From: an uncultured Ruminococcus sp.
Lineage (GTDB): Bacteria > Bacillota > Clostridia > Oscillospirales > CAG-272
Direction of reading: 5' to 3'
DNA: 10,995 bases
NCBI GenBank assembly: GCA_902791785.1
Contig: CADAXH010000030.1
Coordinates: 1 to 10,995, forward strand
Part shown: one piece after another, positions 1 through 5,608 of the stretch
Layout: each line of letters starts with the position of its first letter
How positions within the stretch are numbered: position 1 is the stretch's first letter
Translations under genes and position numbers: made by a program
The notes under the pieces: model-generated
The model's input: only the letters and a program-made list of their open reading frames with translations
The model's database searches: none
Told to the model about the DNA's origin: nothing

Positions 1-8
1 TTTTTTTC

Positions 9-1376
9 TTATTTACGTGATCTGTGTCTGAATTCAGATCTACGCTTTGCTCTCATTTCCGACTGTTCTTCTTTTTTCAGAACAGATTGGTAGTAATCGG
101 CAAAGATTCTTTTTCCTTCTTCACGGATGTTTATTGCCGCATTTTCATCTCTGTCATGCATAACTCCACAATTCGGACAAACCCATTTTCTGTCTTCGAG
201 CTTAATATCAGAATTACAGAATCCGCAGCAGTGGCACTTTTTTGTGCTCGGATAGTACTTGCCCACTTTGATAAGTATTGATCCTTTGTCTCTTAATATG
301 TTTTCAAGTATAACCCTGAACTGACCGAACCCATTGTCATGTAATTTTTTGCCGAGTTTCAGACATTGGGCCATTCCTCTCAAATCAATATCTTCTACAG
401 CTATTGCGTCGTTTTCCTGTGATAATCTCAATGCCTCCTTGTTTATGTAATCCTTTCTCTGATTGCGGGTTTTTAATCCAATCTTTTGCACTTTTGACAA
501 TTGTTCTTTGTAATTGGATGATCCTTTTTGCATATGAGACAGTTTTCTCATTTCTCGTCCCAGTTTCTCTTGGGTTCTTAAGTAGAAATGCGGGTAGTTG
601 GCTTTCCTGCCTTCACTATCTACGTAAAAACTTTCTTGTGAATAATCCAGTCCGAGTACTTTGATATTATCAAGTACATCCCTGTCACCATTTTGTACTG
701 CTTGCTGTAAATCAATATTTCTTTCGGCTATGCATTCATATTCTATCGATGCATATATTTGTCCATTGGATTCCATGCTTATTGTTACATTCCCTATCTT
801 TGCGTCTTCAGGGAATGGTCTGTGCACTATCAATTCAATTCCATCTTTAATTTTTGGAAGATACAGCTTGTTTTTTTCCATCCTGATGGTGGCTTGTTTC
901 AATTTATTTTTTTTGTTCGGATATTGACAGTTTGTTGTGTATGAATTATATCCATGAGTTTTTGAATGGAAACTTGGCATTCCTTTTAATCCTCGGAACG
1001 TTAGTTTTTCCGTGCCCGATTTGTCTCTTCTCAGTGCTCTTTTGGTATAACTCTTATGATCGCATTCATTATTGAAGTGGTCAATCGCCTTTTCAAATGA
1101 AATTTTTGCATTCGCCAGTCCAAGTGCGTCTACCTCTTTGAGATATGAATGCTCTTTTTTGAACATTGTTATCTCGGGAAGTTTCATTTTGGGTATTCTC
1201 TCTCCGCCTGTGTATCCTGTTTCCTCCAATTTATTGTACAGCCAGTCAACATACAAGTTATACACTTTACGATTGCATCCGAAATTCTGCATGAAAAAAC
1301 TACGGGTCTCTTCTGCTAAGGCTCGCTGGCTTACTGCATATTTCTCTGCTTTTCGTATTGTTACTTGTTCTGTCAT
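9..1376 (-). CDS. tnpB: TnpB, RNA-guided DNA endonuclease of an IS605-group element
   Basis: TnpB proteins use an RNA (omega RNA, from the 3' end of tnpB and the element's right end) to cut DNA next to the element's target motif, which favours retention of the element. This is a 455-residue protein. The split RuvC nuclease is complete: Asp244 in GLDYS, Glu328 in AVEDID, and Asp408/Asp410 in HDRDENAA. A zinc finger sits between the last two motifs (Cys381, Cys384, Cys400, Cys403, as CHCC and CPNC). The C-terminal tail is rich in Arg/Lys. The start was placed at the ATG whose first bases overlap the tnpA stop (ATGA), because a GGGAG site lies 5 bases upstream; an in-frame start at 1445 would overlap tnpA by a further 69 bases. 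Length is at the long end of the usual 350-450 residues. Nothing suggests decay. Confidence 0.93.
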   Translation of the reverse strand: MTEQVTIRKAEKYAVSQRALAEETRSFFMQNFGCNRKVYNLYVDWLYNKLEETGYTGGERIPKMKLPEITMFKKEHSYLKEVDALGLANAKISFEKAIDHFNNECDHKSYTKRALRRDKSGTEKLTFRGLKGMPSFHSKTHGYNSYTTNCQYPNKKNKLKQATIRMEKNKLYLPKIKDGIELIVHRPFPEDAKIGNVTISMESNGQIYASIEYECIAERNIDLQQAVQNGDRDVLDNIKVLGLDYSQESFYVDSEGRKANYPHFYLRTQEKLGREMRKLSHMQKGSSNYKEQLSKVQKIGLKTRNQRKDYINKEALRLSQENDAIAVEDIDLRGMAQCLKLGKKLHDNGFGQFRVILENILRDKGSILIKVGKYYPSTKKCHCCGFCNSDIKLEDRKWVCPNCGVMHDRDENAAINIREEGKRIFADYYQSVLKKEEQSEMRAKRRSEFRHRSRK

Positions 1377-1771
1377 TTTTCTCCCTGATGTTCTATGTAT
1401 TTCTGTATTATCTCCAATGGTGCTCCACCCGTTGTCATAAGACAAAACGACCTACTCCAAAACATTTCTTCCCAGAGTTTTTTGCGTATCTCAGGATGTT
1501 CTTTTTTGACAAGTCGGCTGCTTGCTGATTTATAACTGTTAATAAAGTGTGTCAATTCGCTTTTAGGTTCTGCTCTAAATAACACATGTACATGATCGTT
1601 ATCATGATTCCATTCCTCAATCGTGATTTTGTATTCTCTTCCTATGTTTTCAAACATTTCTCGTAGTCGTTTTGAAATTGTGTCATTTATTACTTTCCTT
1701 CGATATTTTACTACCAATATAAGATGATAATGTAGTGCGAACACTGAATGATTATTGTTGTACAATTTCAT
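1373..1771 (-). CDS. tnpA: TnpA, Y1 HUH transposase of an IS605-group element
   Basis: The enzyme nicks and rejoins single-stranded element ends through a covalent phosphotyrosine link. The 132-residue protein shows the HUH metal motif (His-Val-His in DHVHVLF, about residues 59-65) and the catalytic tyrosine near the C-terminus in QKYIEHQ. The N-terminal YHLILVVKYRRKV segment is typical of the family. The ATG at 1771 was chosen because GGAG lies 6 bases upstream and the family begins at this point; the open frame extends to 1882 only as upstream leader. The stop overlaps the tnpB start by 4 bases, so the two are probably translationally coupled. A sigma-A-like promoter is visible upstream at 1809-1837. 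Confidence 0.93.
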   Translation of the reverse strand: MKLYNNNHSVFALHYHLILVVKYRRKVINDTISKRLREMFENIGREYKITIEEWNHDNDHVHVLFRAEPKSELTHFINSYKSASSRLVKKEHPEIRKKLWEEMFWSRSFCLMTTGGAPLEIIQKYIEHQGEK

Positions 1772-1808
1772 AGCTTTCTCCAATAAACTCGCTTTATTAC
1801 TACCGATA

Positions 1809-1837
1809 ATTATACAACTTTGTATTTTTAATCTCAA
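1809..1837 (-). promoter_or_regulatory. Probable sigma-A promoter of tnpA-tnpB
   Basis: On the minus strand TTGAGA (1837-1832), a 17-base spacer, and a perfect TATAAT (1814-1809) precede tnpA. Transcription would start near 1802, leaving a leader of about 30 bases. The -35 box overlaps a small palindrome (CTCAA-TATC-TTGAG, 1833-1846 on the plus strand). The match is close to consensus; activity is inferred. Confidence 0.65.
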
Positions 1838-1898
1838 TATCTTGAGTTGTTTTTCTTGTGTGTTTCGTAATCCTTTTTGCACTCTTTTTCACAATTCA

Positions 1899-1923
1899 TC
1901 TCGCCTCCTATAGAGGAGGGAGA
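1899..1923 (-). repeat. Left-end subterminal hairpin of the IS605-group element
   Basis: A stem of CCTCCT (1904-1909) and AGGAGG (1914-1919) with loop ATAG is extended by TCTC (1899-1902) and GAGA (1920-1923) past one bulged G at 1903. Hairpins of this kind at the ends of IS200/IS605 elements are bound as single strands by TnpA, and the bulge is often important for recognition. The position between tnpA and the interrupted toxin fits the element's left end. Confidence 0.75.
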
Positions 1924-1926
1924 CTT

Positions 1927-2169
1927 CTTGCTGAGTGCTTGTTAAAACATGATGGAACAAGACTTCCAGAAAAGATTACAAAATATTTACAAGGCGACAT
2001 ATGGGAATTAAGGCCTGGATCTAATCGAGTTATGTATTTCTACTTTAAAAATGATACTTATGTGTTACTTCATATGTTTAAAAAGAAGACACAAAAAACT
2101 CCTAAATCCGAAATTGAAAAAGCAATAAAAGAATGTAATGATTATAAAGAAAGAAATGGAGGTAAATAA
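1927..2169 (+). pseudogene. C-terminal remnant of a RelE/HigB-like (phage Gp49-type) toxin interrupted by the insertion sequence
   Basis: About 80 residues match the C-terminal two-thirds of RelE/HigB-type toxins of the phage-derived Gp49-like family, ribosome-dependent mRNA interferases. The family's conserved core is visible: GDIWELRPGSNRVMYFY, then YVLLHMFKKKTQKTPKSEIEKA. Full-length members are about 110-120 residues, so roughly the first 40 are missing. The frame stays open leftward to a GTG at 1858, but that part comes from the insertion sequence leader and gives a hydrophobic stretch unlike the family; it has no good ribosome binding site. The original 5' part should lie on the far side of the element, left of base 1. 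The remnant overlaps the antitoxin's ribosome binding site. The toxin is probably inactive. Confidence 0.8.
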
Positions 2170-2171
2170 TC

Positions 2172-2447
2172 ATGAGAACATGGGAAGATTTTAAAAAGAA
2201 CGCAAAAAGTATTGATTCAAGTGTTAAAGAAGACATTGAGGAAATGGAAACACTTGCTTTAATTGTTAGTGCTATAATTGAAAAACGTAATGAACTTGGA
2301 TATTCTCAAAGAGAACTTGCTGAAATATGTGGCTTACCTCACTCAAGTGTAGCAAGAATTGAAGCATGTACAGTAAAACCAAAAGTAGAAACAATAATAA
2401 AAATAATGAAACCTCTAGGTTTAACTTTATCAGTTGTTGCATTATAA
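2172..2447 (+). CDS. XRE-family HTH antitoxin, partner of the interrupted toxin
   Basis: This 91-residue protein has a Cro/C1-type helix-turn-helix at about residues 33-85, including the run YSQRELAEICGLPHSSVARIE. Such proteins neutralise HigB/RelE-type toxins and repress their own operon. It starts two bases after the toxin stop, and its ribosome binding site GGAGGT (2158-2163) lies inside the toxin end, 8 bases before the ATG. Toxin-first order is the rule for higBA-type modules. The base composition is clearly more AT-rich than the sugar genes to the right, which suggests separate acquisition. With the toxin broken and its promoter separated by the insertion sequence, this is probably an orphan antitoxin; whether it is still expressed cannot be seen. 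Confidence 0.85.
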   Translation: MRTWEDFKKNAKSIDSSVKEDIEEMETLALIVSAIIEKRNELGYSQRELAEICGLPHSSVARIEACTVKPKVETIIKIMKPLGLTLSVVAL

Positions 2448-2483
2448 AAATTAAGAATAATTTGAAATAGAAAAAAATAGTAA

Positions 2484-2507
2484 AGGTAATCACCAGAGTG
2501 ATCACCT
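2484..2507. terminator. Hairpin downstream of the antitoxin, possible terminator
   Basis: A 10-base stem with one mismatch (AGGTAATCAC and GTGATCACCT) and a CAGA loop begins 36 bases after the antitoxin stop. There is no T-run after it on the plus strand, but the A-rich sequence on its left gives a T-run in minus-strand reading. It may be a weak terminator or a dyad for a DNA-binding protein. Confidence 0.35.
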
Positions 2508-2559
2508 AATTGCATTATAAAGCAAATAAACTAGGATAGGAGAAAAGCACTATCTACGT

Positions 2560-2712
2560 ATGACAAAGGTCACCCTATATCGGTTCAAGCTGACGGAAAG
2601 TCAGCTTTGCGTAGCGATCAACATCCTGAACGATTACCGAAAGAAACATCAACCGTCAAAGGAATTGAATGATCTGATTCTGAAACTGATTGACATATTG
2701 GAAAAGTCATAA
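2560..2712 (+). CDS. Small uncharacterised protein, 50 residues
   Basis: An open frame of 50 codons runs from ATG at 2560 to TAA at 2712. The product begins MTKVTLYRFKLTESQL and ends in an amphipathic Leu/Ile-rich helix; it has no membrane segment, signal peptide or Fic-inhibitory (S/T)xxxE(G/N) motif. The codon choice resembles the fic gene rather than random sequence. The only ribosome-binding-like AGGAG (2538-2542) is 17 bases from the ATG, farther than usual, and no alternative in-frame start exists before the upstream stop at 2527. It lies between the antitoxin and fic and reads towards fic. I do not recognise the family. Confidence 0.5.
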   Translation: MTKVTLYRFKLTESQLCVAINILNDYRKKHQPSKELNDLILKLIDILEKS

Positions 2713-2740
2713 TCAATTTAATTGCATCATTTGGACGTAT

Positions 2741-2770
2741 TCTGCACATAATCAAATCGGATATATGCAG
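2741..2770. promoter_or_regulatory. Upstream copy of a 30-bp dyad operator-like site
   Basis: TCTGCACATA (2741-2750), 10 bases, then ATATATGCAG (2761-2770) form an inverted repeat of CTGCAyATA. The same unit, with the same 10-base spacer length, recurs at 2795-2824. The two copies are 54 bp apart, close to five helical turns, as expected for cooperative binding by a dimeric regulator. The binding protein is unknown. Confidence 0.6.
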
Positions 2771-2787
2771 AATATGTCCTTTTTCTA

Positions 2788-2824
2788 TTGGCTTTCTGCA
2801 CATATTGTGCTAATATATATGCAG
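2788..2824 (+). promoter_or_regulatory. fic promoter overlapped by the second 30-bp dyad
   Basis: A sigma-A-like promoter reads TTGGCT (2788-2793), a 17-base spacer, and TAATAT (2811-2816) with an extended -10 TGC just before it. Transcription would start near 2823, about 18 bases before the fic ATG. The dyad TCTGCACATA (2795-2804), 10 bases, ATATATGCAG (2815-2824) covers the spacer, the -10 box and the start point. A protein bound there would block RNA polymerase, so repression is the likely mode. The site could be bound by the Fic protein's own C-terminal winged helix, but this is inference. Confidence 0.6.
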
Positions 2825-2840
2825 TAAAGGGGTGAGAATA

Positions 2841-3890
2841 ATGAGAAAGTTTGATTACGGTTTTTTGGATAACGGTCTGTTGCCCGCCAATCTGGTTGAC
2901 ATAACCGGCGGTATTTATTCTCTTCGAACTGCTGCCGGGATAAGGAAGGCTGAATTCCGCACAGTCTTTTCAGAATTGGAATCGGTTGCAAAAGTTCAGT
3001 CCGTTAAAAGCTCAAATGCCATAGAAGGGATCATTACAAGCGATAAACGTATTGCCGAAATAGTCAATCACAGCAGTGCGCCGCTTAATCACGATGAGGC
3101 TGAAATTGCCGGATACCGCGATGCTTTGAATATGATTCATACCGGCTATGATCATATCTCATTCAGAACTCAGGATATCCTTCTCTTGCATGAGACTATG
3201 ATGTCTCCGTCGGGCGATGAACTTGCCGGCAAATATAAAGTTACAGATAACGTAATTGTAGAAATCGACACGGAAGGAAACCGGCGCGTCCGTTTTCGCC
3301 CGGTCCCCGCAAACGAGACAGAAGCCGCCATGGAGCAACTGGAACTGGCGTATCTCGACGCTTGCTCAAATTCAAATATCAATCAGCTTCTGCTGATCCC
3401 GTGCGTGATACTGGACTTTTTATGTATTCATCCTTTCCGTGACGGGAACGGGAGAATGTCAAGATTGCTGTCACTCCTGCTTCTATACAAAAACGGTTTC
3501 GACGCCGGAAAATATATTTCATTTGAGGAACAAATCAACAAATACAAAGATCTTTACTATGATGCTTTGCAACGTTCTTCGTCCGGCTGGGAATCAAACA
3601 AAAACGACTACTATCCGTTTATACAGAATTTCCTTTCAACTCTGTATATGTGCTACAAAGAACTCGATAAGCGTTTCGCTGTTGTTAACGGTAACAGAGT
3701 AACGAAAACAGCGCGAATCGAGGCTACGGTTCTCGGAAGTCTGCTCCCCATCTCAAAATCAGAGATATGCGCAATACACCCGGATATCAGCCCGACAACC
3801 GTTGAGGCGGTCCTTGGAAAAATGATCAAAAACGGGCAGATAAAGCGAATCGGTTCCTCAAAAGGGGCAAGGTATATCCGAAAAGAATAA
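2841..3890 (+). CDS. fic: Fic-domain AMP-transferase, class II, with N-terminal inhibitory motif and C-terminal winged helix
   Basis: Fic enzymes attach AMP (sometimes other nucleotide parts) to hydroxyl side chains of target proteins. The catalytic motif HPFRDGNGRMSR is at residues 197-208, with His197 as base and the phosphate-binding loop intact. An N-terminal inhibitory motif, Ser58-xxx-Glu62-Gly63 (SNAIEG), identifies a class II self-restrained Fic protein; Glu62 would contact the Arg of the Fic motif. Residues of about 290-349 look like a winged helix (KSEICAIHPDISPTTVEAVL, then a basic wing), common in stand-alone Fic proteins. I chose ATG 2841 (349 residues) because AGGGG lies 8 bases upstream; GTG at 2832 lies within that site. 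Its promoter carries a duplicated dyad. The target protein cannot be predicted. It could serve signalling or phage defence. Confidence 0.93.
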   Translation: MRKFDYGFLDNGLLPANLVDITGGIYSLRTAAGIRKAEFRTVFSELESVAKVQSVKSSNAIEGIITSDKRIAEIVNHSSAPLNHDEAEIAGYRDALNMIHTGYDHISFRTQDILLLHETMMSPSGDELAGKYKVTDNVIVEIDTEGNRRVRFRPVPANETEAAMEQLELAYLDACSNSNINQLLLIPCVILDFLCIHPFRDGNGRMSRLLSLLLLYKNGFDAGKYISFEEQINKYKDLYYDALQRSSSGWESNKNDYYPFIQNFLSTLYMCYKELDKRFAVVNGNRVTKTARIEATVLGSLLPISKSEICAIHPDISPTTVEAVLGKMIKNGQIKRIGSSKGARYIRKE

Positions 3891-3965
3891 TTATAGTGAA
3901 CTACTCGGCTATTGAATAACCGAGCATCCAGAGCCCGGCACACTTGTGTTTTTCGGTAACAAAAA

Positions 3966-3983
3966 GCACCGCCGAAGCGGTGC
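3966..3983 (-). terminator. Rho-independent terminator pointing left (minus strand)
   Basis: The stem GCACCGC/GCGGTGC is perfect over 7 bp. In minus-strand reading the loop is TTCG, an especially stable tetraloop, and the hairpin is followed by TTTTT. On the plus strand the following bases are CTTAAAA, so termination of fic is possible but weaker. No minus-strand gene is seen to its right. Confidence 0.6.
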
Positions 3984-4134
3984 CTTAAAATCGAAAAAAA
4001 AAACGATTCAATAAAAATGGCATGTAGAGACACAGGCAATAAAACAAAACGTGTATAAGCTTTAAAGAAAAACATGTGTTTTTTTTGCAAATTCAAAAAA
4101 AGCTTAAACATTGTGCAAAAATTGTGCATTTTTT

Positions 4135-4177
4135 AAACGCCGATTATTCAGTCATAGGCTGTCTTTTCGGCGTTTTT
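4135..4177 (+). terminator. Hairpin with T-run, possible terminator
   Basis: AAACGCCGA (4135-4143) pairs with TCGGCGTTT (4167-4175), followed by TT on the plus strand; the loop is 23 bases. The long loop makes it a poor terminator by itself, but the GC core and flanking T-run on the right and T-run on the left (4129-4134) would fit a bidirectional one. Confidence 0.35.
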
Positions 4178-4219
4178 CTGTCTTCTTTACTGCCAAAGAT
4201 GGGATTTTACATTAAAATA

Positions 4220-4287
4220 GGTATCTCGTCAACAAAAAATTGCATATTTTGGGGGTATCTGTTCGACGTTTTTTGCATATTTTTCGG
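4220..4287. repeat. Two-copy imperfect tandem repeat, about 34 bp
   Basis: Both copies begin GGTATCT (4220-4226 and 4254-4260) and share TTGCATATTTT (4240-4250 and 4273-4283); the bases between differ. The core spacing of 33 bp is about three helical turns. A third TGCATAT occurs at 4341-4347. It may be a binding-site array ahead of the uxuA operon or a chance local duplication. Confidence 0.5.
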
Positions 4288-4397
4288 AATTGTAGCATCA
4301 TGTGTGTAGTAGTCAAGAAAAGTAGACACAAAAACTGTTATGCATATGGGATCATTTCCCACTAATAAAAAGCATACCAGTCCAAAAAACTGATCTC

Positions 4398-4427
4398 TTG
4401 TGATTATTTTACAGACTTCTACATAAA
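4398..4427 (+). promoter_or_regulatory. Possible promoter of the uxuA operon
   Basis: TTGTGA (4398-4403), an 18-base spacer and CATAAA (4422-4427) resemble a sigma-A promoter, each box matching consensus at four positions. It would leave a leader of about 80 bases before uxuA. I see no convincing catabolite-repression (cre) site. Confidence is low because AT-rich sequence offers many partial matches. Confidence 0.3.
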
Positions 4428-4516
4428 TAAGGGCGAAATGAGAGTTTTCACTATTGATTTGAATAATTACATGTGCCAAAATAATAGATGAAAATATACG
4501 AGGGAGGACTCCAGAA

Positions 4517-5596
4517 ATGAGACTCGGAATAGGCCTGTATCGTCACATGCTCAAACCGGATTATTATCAGTTCGCAAAGCAATGCGGTTGTACTCATCTT
4601 ATCATACATCTTGCAAATTACTATAACAGCGATGACAACGTAGTAACTGCAACTGATGAAAAAAGCAATTACGGAAACTCATTTGAACACGACAGAATCT
4701 GGGAGCTTGACAGTCTATTATCCATAAAGAAAGAAGCAGCTGTGTACGGACTTGAAATATATGGAATTGAGAATTTCAGCCCCGCAGACTGGTATGATGT
4801 ACTGCTTGCAGGCCCGAAACGCGACGAACAAATAGAAAATCTAAAAAGAATAATAACGAATGTCGGAAAAGCAGGAATAAAATCCTTTGGTTACAACTTC
4901 AGCCTGGCAGGCGTTTGGGGACACCAGAAAAAACGAGCAGCAAGAGGAAATGCAGTAAGCACATGTTTTGACGCTTCACTGCTTGATATTGATTCACCAA
5001 TACCTAATGGTCAGGTTTGGAACATGACATATGCTCCTTCTGACGGAGGCTTCATGGCTCCTGTCACTCATGAGGAGATATGGAACAGACTGAAGTACTT
5101 CCTTGACAAAATCCTTCCCTCAGCTGAAGAAGCCGGTGTTGAAATGGCCTTGCACCCCGATGATCCTCCCATGCCGACGTTGCGTGGAACACCAAGAGTC
5201 GTCTACAGACCGGAATTTTATCAAAAACTCATAGATCTGAATCCAAGTCCGTCCAACAAACTGGAATTGTGTCTAGGAAGTCTGCAGGAGATGGAATCGG
5301 ATAAACCGATATATGACTATCTGGAACAATATCTTGCCCAGGACAAGGTAAGCTACATTCACTTCCGCAATGTCAAAGGAAAAGTGCCATGTTACGATGA
5401 AGTTTTTGTGGATGAAGGAGACATAGATATGTTCCGGGTACTGAAAATACTGAAGAATTACAATTATGACGGTGTTCTTATTCCCGATCACACTCCTCTC
5501 ATGACTTGTGGCGCACCTTGGCACGCAGGAATGGCTTATGCACTTGGATTCATGAAAGCGGCAATCGGAATGCTGGAAAAAAACAACAATCAATGA
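4517..5596 (+). CDS. uxuA: Mannonate dehydratase
   Basis: UxuA removes water from D-mannonate to give 2-keto-3-deoxy-D-gluconate, a step in glucuronate and related hexuronate breakdown in the cytoplasm. The 359-residue protein has the expected TIM-barrel length and the family's signatures: HPDDPP at 213-218, Cys252 in LCLGS, IHFRNVKG at 281-288, VFVDEGDIDM at 296-305 and IPDHTP at 322-327. His213, Cys252, His282 and Asp324 have the spacing of the metal ligands described for structurally studied mannonate dehydratases. GGGAGG (4502-4507) sits 9 bases before the ATG. It is the first gene of a four-gene operon; the next gene starts 12 bases after its stop, and the pairing with an SDR oxidoreductase supports the hexuronate role. 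Confidence 0.94.
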   Translation: MRLGIGLYRHMLKPDYYQFAKQCGCTHLIIHLANYYNSDDNVVTATDEKSNYGNSFEHDRIWELDSLLSIKKEAAVYGLEIYGIENFSPADWYDVLLAGPKRDEQIENLKRIITNVGKAGIKSFGYNFSLAGVWGHQKKRAARGNAVSTCFDASLLDIDSPIPNGQVWNMTYAPSDGGFMAPVTHEEIWNRLKYFLDKILPSAEEAGVEMALHPDDPPMPTLRGTPRVVYRPEFYQKLIDLNPSPSNKLELCLGSLQEMESDKPIYDYLEQYLAQDKVSYIHFRNVKGKVPCYDEVFVDEGDIDMFRVLKILKNYNYDGVLIPDHTPLMTCGAPWHAGMAYALGFMKAAIGMLEKNNNQ

Positions 5597-5608
5597 TAGG
5601 AGAATTGC

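Larger units (their letters stand above)
1..1941 (-). mobile_element. IS200/IS605-family insertion sequence (IS605 group), right end cut off by the window edge
   Basis: The element carries tnpA followed by tnpB on the minus strand, the usual IS605-group layout. Members transpose as single strands by peel-and-paste, recognise subterminal hairpins rather than terminal inverted repeats, insert 3' of a short target motif, and make no target duplication. The left end lies on the high-coordinate side: an imperfect hairpin at 1899-1923 sits just inside it, and the flanking sequence becomes a toxin remnant in the opposite orientation. The exact left junction is not resolved and should lie between about 1924 and 1945; the end given is an estimate. 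The right end and most of the non-coding part past tnpB are outside the window. Both genes look intact, so the copy may be active. Confidence 0.85.
3891..4516. other. Gene-free intergenic stretch dense in inverted repeats
   Basis: No convincing gene lies in these 626 bases; open frames on both strands give low-complexity, Phe-rich products without ribosome binding sites. The stretch is AT-rich and holds several short palindromes: CTCGG/CCGAG (3904-3908/3920-3924), a strong GC hairpin (3966-3983), AATCG/CGATT around ten As (3989-4008), nested AAGCTTT/AAAGCTT and AAAAACA/TGTTTTT (4057-4105), and AAACGCCGA/TCGGCGTTT (4135-4143/4167-4175). The sequence ATTGTGCA occurs twice at 4110 and 4121. A 34-bp imperfect tandem repeat follows at 4220-4287. 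The last 120 bases should contain the promoter and leader of the uxuA operon. Confidence 0.7.

Noticed and set aside
1..2450. TnpB as a Cas12 effector of a CRISPR system
   Set aside because: No repeat-spacer array is visible, tnpA is directly coupled to tnpB, and the protein has ordinary TnpB size and motifs.
3653..4129. 158-residue minus-strand open frame running through the end of fic
   Set aside because: More than half is antisense to the Fic coding sequence, no family is recognisable, and no ribosome binding site precedes it.
4131..4177. attC-like integron recombination site (AAACGCC...GGCGTTT)
   Set aside because: The outer boxes do not match RYYYAAC and GTTRRRY, the inner box pair is missing, and no integrase or gene cassette is near.
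4076..4309. 77-residue plus-strand open frame in the intergenic block
   Set aside because: The product is a low-complexity Phe/Ile/Cys-rich string, the start follows a T-run with no ribosome binding site, and the frame crosses several palindromes.
4298..4330. TGTGTAGTAGTC...GTAGACACA as a possible insertion-sequence terminal repeat
   Set aside because: Only TGTGT/ACACA pairs; the inner bases do not, and no transposase or partner end is present.
4517..4560. Possible catabolite-repression (cre) site near the uxuA start, TGAGAG...TTTTCA at 4439-4450
   Set aside because: The half-site spacing is 12 rather than 14 bases and the central CG is absent.
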